Part shown: positions 40,612-50,762 of the stretch, piece by piece | How positions within the stretch are numbered: position 1 is the first letter of the stretch | Layout: the number at the start of each line of letters is the position of its first letter | Source of the DNA: Hippopus hippopus | Taxonomy: Eukaryota; Mollusca; Bivalvia; Cardiida; Cardiidae | Reading direction: 5' to 3' | NCBI GenBank assembly: GCA_946811185.2 | Contig: OX328103.1 | Coordinates: forward strand, 27,820,172-27,884,171 | Length of the DNA: 64,000 nt | Notes under the pieces: generated by a model | Told to the model about the DNA's origin: nothing | The model's database searches: none | The model's input: only the letters and a program-made list of their open reading frames with translations | Made by a program: the position numbers and the translations under genes

Positions 40612-40680
40612 GTTGCAAGATCGGTCTGCACGCTCTGTGCAGTTTGATTTGTGTATGTTTACATGTCCGGATCTAAGCTG
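40612..40680. mobile_element. MITE-A core, degraded
   Basis: TGCAAGATCGGTCTGCACG, CTCTGTGCAGTTTGATTTG, GTCCGGATCTAAGC. Confidence 0.5.
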
Positions 40681-40689
40681 TCTCGCTTT

Positions 40690-40805
40690 CGTGTCTGTCT
40701 ACGACTAGAACGTGGAACTGACTGGTCTTGTGGAAGTGTCCATGGGCACGGCACGGCCGAGCAACAGCCTACCTCTGTTAACACCACGAAACACAAGATT
40801 TTTCT
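40690..40805 (+). mobile_element. SINE-T fragment
   Basis: GGAAGTGTCCATGGGCACGG, CACGGCCGAGCAACAGCC, AACACCACGAAACACAAG fit the SINE-T body. Confidence 0.45.
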
Positions 40806-40837
40806 GAATATATTTTAATAAAGGAAAAAAAAAATGA

Positions 40838-41209
40838 CACCAGTTCAAATTGGAAACATTTACAGAGGACAAACTAAATATAACTCAAACAAAGGAATGT
40901 GTCATTAATGAGTAACCCTTAGGCTGCTAAGCACGACTTACTGACCTTTTGCGAACAGTGTAGATCAAGATCAGACTGCACAGAAAGTGCAGTCTGATCT
41001 TGGATCTACACTGTCCGATAAGGATATATTTTTCCCCAAAAAATGACCTTGAAATAGCAACATTAAATTTTGTGTTTTTACTATCGACTTGAAAGTTTCA
41101 TGTTAGCTATTTAGCAGGAGAAGGGTTAATAATGCTGGTTACCAGCATATTGTCCACATTTTTTTTCAAAGGCTTTTTATTTCGTTAAATCTCGGGTAAA
41201 GGGTTAAGG
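40838..41209 (+). mobile_element. MITE-B interrupted by MITE-A
   Basis: B left part: CAGTTCAAATTGGAAACATT, GAGGACAAACTAAATATAAC (40843-40900). B right part: AATGCTGGTTACCAGCATAT to CTCGGGTAAAGGGTTAAG (41130-41209). The A element lies between. Confidence 0.8.
40912..41129 (-). mobile_element. MITE-A, full length, nested in MITE-B
   Basis: TAACCCTTAGGCTGCTAAGC start, perfect hairpin at 40963-41010, ACTATCGACTTGAAAGTTTC, ATTTAGCAGGAGAAGGGTTAA end. 218 bp and well preserved, so younger than its host B copy. Confidence 0.92.
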
Positions 41210-41695
41210 ATAAGTATTGACTCATGGAAGTGAAGGGTCATACAGGTAAATAACCTCTCGAAAACTCGAGGCTGCTTATCATTTGCTTAGTATGCAGTTA
41301 TACCAGTCTACATTTGCTGCTCCAGATATGAACGTGAAACTCTATGGTGTCACACCGCTGGGTTTTTGCCGTATTGAAAATAGAGTGAAATCGACCATCT
41401 ATGATGCTTCACAAATCGCTTAATGGCAAACCTTTGGCTTCTCCGTCTCTTGTTTTCAAAATTACATCCATAGTCCTTCAAAAAATGCAAAAAAAAAACA
41501 ACATGTCAACCGACTGCGTTTTTCGCTAAATCCAAACCATTATAGGCGCCCTAGAATTTGTCCTCTTAAAAACACCTGTTCATGGCCATGACCGCAAGTT
41601 TTTGTTCCTCCACTGACACAAAATAGTCTCGTCAATATACAACAAAAACACATCTAAGTGGTCCCCCATTGCCCAAATTTGAAGCAAATTTAAAT
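41210..41695. other. No recognised feature apart from a target repeat
   Basis: No family or coding frame seen. The last 10 bp (AAATTTAAAT, 41686-41695) are the left target duplication of element X. Confidence 0.4.
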
Positions 41696-42032
41696 CGTTG
41701 TCTGCGCATGTCATATTCTTCGAAGATTCGACCTGTCTGCTATGACGCATCACCCACCTCCGTATGCTTGGGAAAAGTAGGGCTTATACCGAGGCTATTA
41801 GCCTATTACCCAAGCATGTAGGGGCTGTTTTAATAAATGACCGATGCATAGGTTATATGCTAGCCGATCACAGCTGAATGAATCGCACCAGGTAGCGTTT
41901 TATTGAGTAAACGTTTATTTCATTTTGAAATTCACAGTAACGGTTGTTTTGAAAAGTAGTCCGGTTCTGTACCCAGAATGCCTATATTAGATAGATGTGT
42001 ATTTATAGAATGCCATCTAGCGGGAGATAATG
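41696..42032 (+). mobile_element. Element X copy 2, 337 bp
   Basis: CGTTGTCTGCGCATGTCATA ... TAGCGGGAGATAATG flanked by a perfect 10-bp duplication AAATTTAAAT (41686-41695, 42033-42042). Ends show a weak inverted match (CGTTGTCTGC / CATTATCTCC). Non-coding. Confidence 0.92.
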
Positions 42033-42042
42033 AAATTTAAAT

Positions 42043-42507
42043 TATATACCACCAAGCCCTCTCAGCTCCATGAAACAGTGCAACAAAAGGGCTACTGCGA
42101 AATTTCACATGGGACTACTTTCGACTACTACTACCCGGAAGCAAACTCGCAGTGATACGACACCTTATTCTTTGAGCCGTTGCCACTAAAATAGGACTTT
42201 TCCGGCTTTGTGATAAACCGTCTTTGAAACCATTTCACGAAAAGAAATATCTTCTATATGATTAAGTGTGATTCTGTTCCCACAGGCGCTTGAGGTTTGA
42301 TAAAGATTTGTCCTCTTTAACCTTGCGTATAAGACTGGATTAAAGAGGGCGGTTTTTTTTTATCAAGAAACAAGTGCCCGTGTGCTATCCCGTAAACACC
42401 GAATGTTGGTGTCCCTTTAAAACTGGAGAAAGTCTTCAAGGCGTCAGTATTGTTTTTGTCTTGCTTATGACCTGGCTAAGGATTTAACCAGCGACCTCCC
42501 ACACCCT
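42043..42507. other. Mostly unrecognised; single-copy minisatellite precursor
   Basis: 42110-42164 (GGGACTACTTTCGACTAC, GGAAGCAAACTCGCAGTG, ATACGACACC) matches the flank plus first unit of the 34847 array. AACCAGCGACCTCCCACACC near 42489 may be an inverted SINE B-box remnant. Confidence 0.5.
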
Positions 42508-42768
42508 GGCTTGCAACACGCGAAAAGGGGCATTCGGACATTTGCGTAAAGTGTCGTCCCGGATCAGCCTGCGCAGTTCGCGCAGGCTAATCCGAGACGG
42601 CACTTTACGACTACATTAGATTTTGTTCTTCAGTAGATTTGCGCAAAACAGAAAATTACATAAAAACGGAAAATGTCGTTTCGGATTAACCTGCGCGGAG
42701 TGCGCAGGCTGATCCGAGACGACACTTTACGCAAATGTCCGAATGCCCCTTTTCGCGTGTTGCAAGCC
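42508..42768. mobile_element. Element D copy 2, 261 bp
   Basis: GGCTTGCAACACGCGAAAAG ... TTTTCGCGTGTTGCAAGCC; perfect inversion of the outer 20 bp. ACCCT on both flanks (42503-42507, 42769-42773). Subterminal palindromes CAGCCTGCGCAGTTCGCGCA and CCTGCGCGGAGTGCGCAGG. Confidence 0.94.
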
Positions 42769-44090
42769 ACCCTAGGAAAGCACTACAAGTTACTTTTTGT
42801 CCCATGATCTAAAGTGAAAACTGGTGTTATAGCACGAACCTGTATTGAGCTACTCTTTCATAAGCGAAGCCAATCATTTTAGGTCGCACAAGTTTACCTT
42901 GTCATTTGAAAAGGCTTTAATTGGTACAAGTATAAAATTTTGCGGTTTAATATAGAGTCATAACAAGTGGCTGTTAAACAGTGTCCATTTTAATCAATAA
43001 GGCAATCTGGAGACATTAAGATGGCGGTAGATTAAGGCAAATGACTGCTGGAAACATGGTGGATACTAACAGAGGTTATGCCGTATTCACATGTATGTTG
43101 GTATTTAGTATCATGGCAATATACTTTGTATAAGTTCCTTTTCGATTCTATCATCGGTGAGGTGATCTGCATTTGAATGAAAAAAAATTACGTGATACCA
43201 CACACGAATTTATCACAGAATGAACTCAAAAACTCAAAATGAACTTGCCGTGAAATAATTTATGTAATGAACTACATAGAGGATATTTGGATATTTGTTG
43301 TTTTCCGTGAAAGATCGAAATTGATTTCATCTGGTGAACATCATCGGTAATAATTTCACGAGTGGCGCAGTTCATGCTTCTAGCCCGTTTTGGAGGCCGG
43401 GGGGGGGGGGGGGGAACTTACATCAAAATCCAGTACAGTTGTTTTCGGCAATTTCCCTTGGCGTACCCCCTCTGCATAACAACGCATTACAATATTACGT
43501 AAAGCGCGAGAAATTTTGGGTAAATTACGCCATATTTACATCTTGTTGAATGCCACGCACTGTTTACCCAGGTAACTAGTGCGCTGGAACTGCTGTTTCC
43601 ACCTTCAACTGAGGAGTTGGAAAATAAAACCGGTATTTTTCACAGGTCGTAACCATAAAATATCAAACAATATTCCACCGTTATATGTCGATAAACTACT
43701 GAAAGCCATGAAATAATAATAAATTTGGCATTAAATTCATTCGCTAACAACAAAAATTTAAGATACGAATATTTCAAGGAAATAACTTAGTACCAATAAA
43801 AGACTCAGTACAAAATGCGAATATTTTTATGACATAACGCAAACTCAATCCCCCCAATTAAAAGGTAAGCCAGTGAAACTAGTCTCAAACTTTCCAGTAG
43901 GAACGATAGATGTAATAAATCAAAAGTTTGGGATTTAAAAGCGATACTTGATCCGGAATCCGACACCTTCCATCGCCTATAAAATATTCGATTTATGGTG
44001 ATTTAATGGCGTGATGGATTTCCTCTGTCTTAAAACCCTTTTACCTCATTAAAAGTTGTTTAAGACTCGTCTTATCATGCAGCAGATCAA
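42769..44090. other. No recognised gene; G-run
   Basis: About 1.3 kb with no recognised family. G-run of about 16 at 43397-43413 may form a quadruplex. Nothing coding was recognised; frame 43334-43549 runs across the G-run. Confidence 0.45.
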
Positions 44091-44190
44091 TTTTGAAAGC
44101 CTTGTGGCCACCGGAGAAATTGCTCGGAACGAGCAATTTCTCCATTAACCGCAATGTTTTCACTTCTATTCATGTTATACTTAAATAAAG
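44091..44190 (-). mobile_element. MITE-B core with paired hairpin substitutions
   Basis: Arms GGAGAAATTGCTCG (44113-44126) and CGAGCAATTTCTCC (44130-44143) pair perfectly but differ from the family consensus at two positions in each arm. Flanks TTTTGAAAGCCTTGTGG and GCAATGTTTTCAC confirm the family. Confidence 0.78.
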
Positions 44191-44283
44191 TTGATCGTTA
44201 ATATTCAACCAACATAGGTTTTTCTTTTCAGAAGTGTCTGCAGCTAATTTCATATCATTATTATGAAATGATGAGTTGAAAAG

Positions 44284-44514
44284 GCTTTACCACACAATCT
44301 TAAGTTTTAACAACACCCCAAAGAAGAAGGGTTTTGAAAACAATGTGGGAAAAGGAAACAATGCAGGTAACCAGCATTGTCTACCTATCCAACGATGTTT
44401 TCTACCCCTTTCAAAGAAAAATCCAACTGATTAAGTCATATTTAAATTGTCGTCTGCCATTGCTTTCAAATTGGACCAGTCTAAGATTCTGTCATTTGGT
44501 ACAGAGTTAAGATT
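44284..44514 (-). mobile_element. MITE-B, full length
   Basis: CTTTACCACACAATCTTAAG start, hairpin ACAATGCAGGT / ACCAGCATTGT (paired A-to-C and T-to-G changes at 44359 and 44379), TTGTCGTCTGCCATTGC, GGTACAGAGTTAAG end. Confidence 0.82.
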
Positions 44515-44724
44515 GCAAGCAAGGTAGATAGATGTAAGTTGGTTTAATGAAAACACCGCGACAGACGCTTGAATGGCTATACGTGAACATTTAATTTTAA
44601 CAATTTTGTCAGTATTCCAAAGAATTAAAGCCTGTCATGCTCATTTACACTTAATCGGTAGGTTTGGTAGTCTAAGTTTTAAGTATGTTCAGTTTTACAT
44701 AAACGAAAAAATTCAAATTTTAAA

Positions 44725-44985
44725 TGAGCCATGCTCCGGCAAAGAGGGGCTTAATGCATCTCCGTGATGCATGCTACTAAGCAAGTCATCACAGAATTGT
44801 GTACTGTATTTATAAAATCCGTTTTGTCTAAATATCGACTAAATCTTGAGGTACGCTGGTCGTTTGAGGTGCAGAAAATAGACCAACGGCAAAACGTTTC
44901 GGTCCACGTCAACCTGCGCAGGCAGACTTGGATCGATACTTCTCTTTCAGATGCATTAAGCCCCCTTTTCACAGAGCATGGCTCA
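44725..44985 (-). mobile_element. MITE-C, full length
   Basis: TGAGCCATGCTCCGGCAAAG ... TTCACAGAGCATGGCTCA, AA on both flanks. Central palindrome shortened (CAACCTGCGCAGGCAGAC). Two opposed open frames across it are not genes. Confidence 0.9.
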
Positions 44986-45126
44986 AATACATGCAATTTC
45001 CCGAGAATGCGAATGCACTAGTATCTAAACAGTCAGACATACAGACAGACAGAGAGATAGCGTGCGAAAACTCGCGATGAACAAGGCGAACAAAAAATCA
45101 AATCGCTACATTAAGATCCAAAAATA

Positions 45127-45275
45127 CTTTAGTCTTAAAATTTTAGACTTTTCCATATTGAAAGTAAATGCAGAGACAGATAATCGTTGCTCAAAATATG
45201 AAATTTGTTTATGAACGGGTAGAAAACATTTTGGGAAAAGGAGAAAATGCTGGTAACCTTCCTTGTAATATGGAA
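45127..45275 (+). mobile_element. MITE-B, 3' truncated in the hairpin
   Basis: ATTTTAGACTTTTCCATATTG, GTAGAAAACATTTTGGGAAAAG, GAGAAAATGCTGGTAACC, then leaves the family. Confidence 0.72.
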
Positions 45276-45390
45276 CAATTTTATGTAGATCTAAAAATGA
45301 CATTTAGAGTAAGTAGTTAATACAAAAAAAAAAAAAACTGGACAAATGGCATGTTTGTAATGTGTCTAAGTTCAACGACGGATCTAACTA

Positions 45391-45602
45391 TTAAACCTTA
45401 TCCTGCTAACTATGTGAAATGAAACTTGTGATAAACTGATAGTAAAAACCCAATTTTGCTTATTCAAAGGCATTTTTGGAGAAAAAAAATCTCCTCATCG
45501 GACAGTGTAGATCCAAGATCAGACTGCACGTTCTGTGCAGTCTGATCTTGATCTACACTGTCCGCAAAAGGTCCTTGAGTCGCGCTTAGTAGCCTAAGGG
45601 TT
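45391..45602 (+). mobile_element. MITE-A, full length, well preserved
   Basis: TTAAACCTTATCCTGCTAAC start, perfect hairpin 45508-45556, GCGCTTAGTAGCCTAAGGG end. Confidence 0.92.
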
Positions 45603-45907
45603 GATACATATCTTTTTCATAACGAAGGTATGTACAGCATATCTTGTCAATAAATCATAAAGCATATATAGAGCATCTGATAAGCCCCTTTCGGGCTTTG
45701 TGCCATTATTTATCTACGTGCATCATGTTTATATAAAAATAAAACAGACGATCATCTCATCTAATACCGAGTATCATAGTCATTTCACACAAGTAATTAA
45801 TTATGCGGTGTGATTCTTCGTAAGGATCCAGGTACCATGAGGTAACTTTTTATTTGGTAAACAGTTTTCGCGCCATTGAAGCAGGGTACCATCTACTAAT
45901 TTCCAAA

Positions 45908-46135
45908 TGAGCCATCCTCCGGCAAAAGTGCGTTTATGCGTCACTGCGGTGCATTATACCAAGCAAGTCATCACGTAATTTTGAATCATAAAATCCATTT
46001 AGTCTAACAATCGACGGAATCTGGAGATAGAATAGTCCTTTGATATGCAGCAAATTTACAAAAAGTTTTGCAGGCTGACATGGATCGATACTTTTTAAAG
46101 ATGCAGCAAGCCCCTTTTTCACAGTGCATGACTCA
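45908..46135 (-). mobile_element. MITE-C, core deleted
   Basis: TGAGCCATCCTCCGGCAAAA ... TTCACAGTGCATGACTCA, AA on both flanks. The GC-rich palindrome is reduced to GCAGGCTGACATGG. Confidence 0.85.
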
Positions 46136-46189
46136 AATATTGATTCATGTGCTACTTATTGTGACCCCTTAGTTCTTTGAGAAGGGTGG

Positions 46190-46245
46190 AGCCCCGAACC
46201 AGACTGCACGGACGTGCAGTCCGGTCTTGTTCAGCATCCTTCCAC
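46190..46245. mobile_element. MITE-A core, diverged
   Basis: GAACCAGACTGCACGGACG and GTGCAGTCCGGTCTTGTTC pair well, with changes kept on both arms (CCGG region). Confidence 0.55.
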
Positions 46246-46317
46246 TATGAATTTGTTGTACTAATTTGCCCATTTATTTCAATATTTAGGTTCAAGCTGA
46301 TGGAACAAGTCAGTGCA

Positions 46318-46365
46318 GCTTCTATGCCATCTGATCTTGACCTATACCGTCTGTAACAGTCACTG
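46318..46365. mobile_element. MITE-A right arm fragment
   Basis: TGCCATCTGATCTTGACC, TATACCGTCTGTAACAG. Confidence 0.45.
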
Positions 46366-46688
46366 TTTTCACCAATGAGACTGAAAACACCGAGTTCTTA
46401 ACGAAATAATTAAACCTAAGATTCGAGAAGCGACGAATTTCGACTTTCTCCTGTATGTACGATGGTTTCCCCAGAACGTGTTCTGCCCCACCTTCATGAT
46501 CTACGAGACTGTCATGGCGATGCGTAGTACATACTCACTATGCATAGCCATTATACTGAATATTGATTCTAACTTATGATCAGTTGAGAATCTGTCATAC
46601 ATGTAAGTTTGGTTGAAATCCGTCCTTTAATAAACGAAACGGTACAGCAAAAGTCAACATAACGGACAAACTTCTGAAGTACATAGGG

Positions 46689-46925
46689 GTCCTGTTAGGC
46701 TTATTGTTAACGTATAGGATTCTTAACGTTGAGTCCCCGGGTTCGAGCCTGACCAGAGGCATTGGGTTTTTTGTGGGCGAGTCTTTAAACTTGACACTTC
46801 AGAGCCCCAGCCTAGTATCTACTGGAGAAACCCAGAACATAAATGAATTATGAGCTGTCGCCGTGATATGACCGAAGTAATGTCGAAAGCAGCGCAAGAT
46901 ACCGTTCAGTATATCAATCAATCGT
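46689..46925 (+). mobile_element. SINE-T, full length
   Basis: B-box CCGGGTTCGAGCCTGACC at about 46739-46756, body GACACTTCAGAGCCCCAGCC, tail CCGTGATATGACCGAAGTAA and ATCAATCAATCG. Head A-box is diverged. Confidence 0.78.
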
Positions 46926-47058
46926 AAATACACATATCGTAGCGTTAAGTTGCATGTTGTGAATGGGTTCACAATTAATCAATCATAACAACAGCTGTTA
47001 ACGATTGAAGCACGGAATGGGATACATAAGAGATATAGAGAAACACAGATGCTTCGTT

Positions 47059-47545
47059 CAGAAGAATAACAATGAATATACATTCGTTGATGGTTCATGT
47101 ATATGTGTCCCATCCTCAGAAATATCTGTAATTCTTTTTGAGGTATGATGGATACTTCGGTATTTGCACTTTATACATGTATGTGGGGTAAGTAAGAAGG
47201 AGAGAAGAATAATAGATCAATAGAAATTCATATACATTGAAAGATTTTTCTTTTGCACGTACGTGCATTCCGTCCTCAGAAATGTTTGTGATAAACTTCG
47301 ACGTATGGTAAATACGTCATTATGTGAACTTTGTACATTTATTTGGAAGTGCATAAGAGGGAGAGAAGATTATCAGAATAATAAGAATTAATAATACCTG
47401 AATTTCTTTTTGTTTGTACATGTAATATGCATCCCAACCGCAGTATTATCTGTAATACTTGTTGACATATGGTGAATATTTCGGTATGTGAACTTCATAC
47501 ATTTACTTGGAAATAACTAAGAAGGAGTGACAAAGCATTGATGAT
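47059..47545. repeat. About 160-bp tandem array, three units
   Basis: CATCCTCAGAAATATCTG (47111), CGTCCTCAGAAATGTTTG (47271) and CAACCGCAGTATTATCTG (47435) head units at spacings of 160 and 164 bp. Each continues with a TATGGTGAATA-type block and AAGGAGAGAAGA-type block. No coding content recognised. Confidence 0.75.
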
Positions 47546-47589
47546 CCTGATGAAGACAAGCAACGAACACATTCCTTGTTTCTGTGTAT

Positions 47590-47660
47590 TTATGTTATTT
47601 ATCTTCGTCTCCGGCTGCTAATAGGGGCGACAACCCCTATAGGCTGTACATTTGTACCAT
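47590..47660 (-). mobile_element. SINE-U tail fragment, reverse
   Basis: TTTATGTTATTTATCTTCGTC, GGGGCGACAACCCCTATAGG corresponds to the left end of the reverse SINE-U at 27746. Confidence 0.5.
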
Positions 47661-47678
47661 CTGCATGGAGCCTCATTT

Positions 47679-47745
47679 GATTTGTCGTTTGCAAATGGTT
47701 TTAATATGGACGAGTTAAAAGTTTTTGTCGTGTAGTAACGATGAA
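47679..47745 (-). mobile_element. MITE-B terminal fragment
   Basis: TTGATTTGTCGTTTGCAAATG, TTAATATGGACGAG, TTTTTGTCGTGTAGTAACG. Confidence 0.6.
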
Positions 47746-48387
47746 ATGATGCAATTATACATTTTGATGTTTGGTTGATGCAACCTTACATGCTTTGAAA
47801 AAGTGGTTACTAATGTTACTTGCCACTGATAAATTTATGTTTAAGTTTAATATAAGAAACGGGTAATTGGGAACAGCTTTGTCTGTTATACTGTCATACT
47901 TAAGAAATTGATACTATTCCTGTTTGACACAATTACATAAATTTAACCGAGTCACATGTTTGAACTTGACTTTCTCTAGGTTATCGTTTATGATATATAC
48001 TATAATGACCACTTCATTTTTTTCATTACAAAACAAGAAACCGAATTACCTCCCTTTTGTGAATATTTAAAACGATAACAACAAACAACAACAACAACAA
48101 CAACAAGAAAACCTTTCAGAATAACTAGTTAAAATGAACTTAACAAAATCAGAAGACGAAAATGAGCTAGGAAGCATCATATTTAACTCGTGAACATGTC
48201 TACGGAGTCTTTTCAAACTTGGCTGTGGAATGTTTTTATAGTGGTCAATCGTTTTGCAAAAGATAAAGACAAACACATGTATGTTGTTTAGATAGAAGTC
48301 TTGCTGAGTGTACACAATGAAATTTTATGGGACAGTATTATTTTCTGGGGCACCCTGTGGTTTGATGTACTCGTCAATATATTCATG
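47746..48387. other. No recognised gene; (AAC)n
   Basis: (CAA)n at 48078-48107. Open frame 48067-48315 (minus) reads a poly-Cys tract from it and is not credible. Confidence 0.45.
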
Positions 48388-48572
48388 GTCCCTGTTCTCC
48401 AACCATTCATTATTACATTTTAAGACAAAATCTTGATTTAAAAAGTAACACACCTTTTGATTGGCTGAACAATTTGATATGGCCAATCAGAAGTTGCGTA
48501 CTTTCAACTTTGAAAAGTTATTTGGAATAAGACCAATAACCATCTTAAGAATGGTTGCTGAATATGGACCCT
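48388..48572. mobile_element. Foldback element E, diverged
   Basis: GGTCCCTGTTCTCCAACC ... GGTTGCTGAATATGGACCC; core TGATTGGCTGAAC / GGCCAATCAG with mismatches at the centre. Confidence 0.8.
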
Positions 48573-48734
48573 GATCTGCTGCACAATGTCTACCAAAGGC
48601 ACATGTTCTATTCTTTTCATTATATTCATCAGCGTATAGATCTTTCTTTCAAGAATGGTTCTCGTCGTTGAAATGATTGGCATATCATTAGCCCAGAAGT
48701 GCTATTAACGCTCGCTGGATAATATCTCGAGTCA

Positions 48735-48972
48735 TTAACTCTTTACAAGACGACAAAATTGTTGACTCGTTCAAACTGAAAGCATTTGCAGACGTCAAAG
48801 CAAGTGTGTGTCAAAAAATTCCATTTGTTATGACTAAGCGTATTGCCAAAAACATTTTCGAAAAGGGAAAAAATACTGATTAACAGCACTGTTCTTGTTT
48901 TCCCGCCATGTTTTTAGAGTTTTTCCTCTAACTTACCGTAAAAAAGACGAGTTCGTCTGGTAAAGGATTAGG
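48735..48972 (+). mobile_element. MITE-B, full length, diverged hairpin
   Basis: TTAACTCTTTACAAGACGAC start, GCATTTGCAGACGTCAAAG, AAAATACTGATTAACAGCAC, TCGTCTGGTAAAGGATTAGG end. Confidence 0.78.
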
Positions 48973-49564
48973 AAAGTCAAGCGGGATTTGGGAAAGCGCT
49001 GCGCTGACAACACGTGAAAATGAAACGCCATTCAAAGCAGGGGAGAAAAGCGGAATTTTATTGGGGGAAAAAATCTACATATGTATACCAAGTCTTTTAT
49101 AGCTGTGAATGTTTAATGAATATATTATTCGAACCAATTAACAACTTTTTCTCTTCCCTCTCCAACATGGGCTGTCTAGCCTACTTTCTCTTGGATCCCA
49201 GCAATACTTTGGAGTCTAAAATCTGTAATATTCCCAGGACGATAGATATCTTATCAATAAATTCTAGCTATCAAAGAATCGCCAAGAACTTCAATGAAGG
49301 TAATATTAAGTATATTTCAAAACAAAAGAAACAAACAATAACTAGAACAAAAACAAACACATACAAATAACCCTGGTTTGTAAGATCAGGTTCTTTTTGG
49401 TATCATTGCATAAAACATACAGATACATGTATTATACACTTATCAATTAGAAATTTGCGAATCGCTTATTTTTGGATTTTAATCGAAGACGTTTAGCGTA
49501 AAACAAACTAACTCGACCCCTTGACACTGCTACAAATACATTCCACTGAAGATCAAAAAAGATA
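48973..49564. other. No recognised repeat; weak open frame
   Basis: A 118-codon plus-strand frame (49014-49370) is the only one in the window without obvious repeat content. It begins MKMKRHSKQGRKAEF and shows no domain I recognise. At this AT content a frame of this length is expected by chance somewhere in 64 kb. Confidence 0.35.
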
Positions 49565-49826
49565 TGAGCCGTGCTCTGTGAAAAGGGGGCTTAATGCATC
49601 TGCGAAAAGTATCGACCAGGTCAGCCTGCGCAGTCCGCGCAGGCTGACCTGGGCCGAAACTTTTCGCTATGGGTCAATTTTCTGTATGTCCAAGGACCAG
49701 TCTACCTCATGAATAAGTCAGTTGTTAAAAAAAGTGGCTATTATGGATCCGTAAGTATGTGATGGCTTGCTTGGTATGATGGATTACGGAGATGCATTAA
49801 GCCCCCTTTTGCCAGAGCATGGCTCA
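49565..49826 (+). mobile_element. MITE-C, full length, well preserved
   Basis: TGAGCCGTGCTCTGTGAAAA ... TGCCAGAGCATGGCTCA; perfect core palindrome CAGCCTGCGCAGTCCGCGCA. Good reference copy. Confidence 0.94.
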
Positions 49827-49840
49827 TTTTTATCTGATAA

Positions 49841-49912
49841 AGACAGTATAGATCCAATATCAGACTGTACGTTCTTTGTAGATTGATCTTGCTCTTTGTC
49901 GTCCGCTGAAGC
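49841..49912 (+). mobile_element. MITE-A core, diverged
   Basis: AAAGACAGTATAGATCCAAT, GACTGTACGTTCTTTGTAG, TTGTCGTCCGCTGAAG. Confidence 0.6.
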
Positions 49913-50249
49913 TCCTGTTTTCGCTATGGCGCTGACAGGGTTAAATTTCATCTTTGTTGTACACCAGTCAAGAATGAGATACAGATAATCTGGCCTTTGT
50001 ATCTTAAGTCAGAAAGAAAATTTGAACAAGGTTAGTAGAGAGAAGTATGGCAAAATGGAACTCTTGTTGTAATGGAGCTACATATGGGTTATATCATTCA
50101 AGACGCATGTCTGGCGTATGAATACTGTTACGAAAATGATGTTACATAACCGTTCATAAATGGACATCAGTCATAAAAACAACGTCCGGTTGATGTTTAT
50201 ATGATGTTTACATATACCAGACAACAGTTTTTGCCTTCCTGCATCGGTT
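49913..50249. other. No recognised feature
   Basis: No family or coding frame seen. Confidence 0.35.
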
Positions 50250-50471
50250 AAATCCTTTGTCCAACCATTCCATGACTTTACAACCCTAAGGATAAAGGTT
50301 TTTGTAAACATTGTTTGAAAAAGGAGAAAATGCTGTGTATTAGAATTTTCCCCTTTTACTACGATGTTTACTACTATTTCGAAAACAAATACCACTATTA
50401 TAATGGCTTTTGTTTCATCCGCAAGAGATTGCAATATTGTCGAGTCCAAAATGCTGTCAACTGTTTAAACC
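50250..50471 (-). mobile_element. MITE-B, diverged full-length
   Basis: AATCCTTTGTCCAACCATTCC, TGTTTGAAAAAGGAGAAAATG, TTTTGTTTCATCCGCAAGAG, TCAACTGTTTAAACC. Confidence 0.65.
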
Positions 50472-50679
50472 TAAAATCAACTTAGCAAAGAGTATCAAGC
50501 GCAGTAAAGATCAAGAGTTGTTTTCCATGACTACTGTCCAGAAACAAAATTTGAAAACTCCCTTTTTTTTTTGCCACGAAAAAAGTAGCACACTATTAAA
50601 AATACGATTTCCACTGAAATGTTCTTAACACTTAACCAAAGGACAGTGCGTTTTGCTCATTCAAAGATGGAAATCGTCT

Positions 50680-50762
50680 TCTAAGCTATATTTAATTTGT
50701 CGTCTCGATACAATTTCTGTTTGGTCGAATCTAAAATTGTATTGTTTGGTAAAACTGTATGG
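50680..50762 (-). mobile_element. MITE-B terminal fragment
   Basis: CTAAGCTATATTTAATTTGTC, TTTGGTCGAATCTAAAATTG, GTTTGGTAAAACTGTATG. Confidence 0.55.

Noticed and set aside
49014..49370. 118-codon plus-strand frame outside recognised repeats
   Set aside because: No recognisable domain or splice context; lengths like this arise by chance in 64 kb. Listed as an unrecognised stretch instead of a gene.
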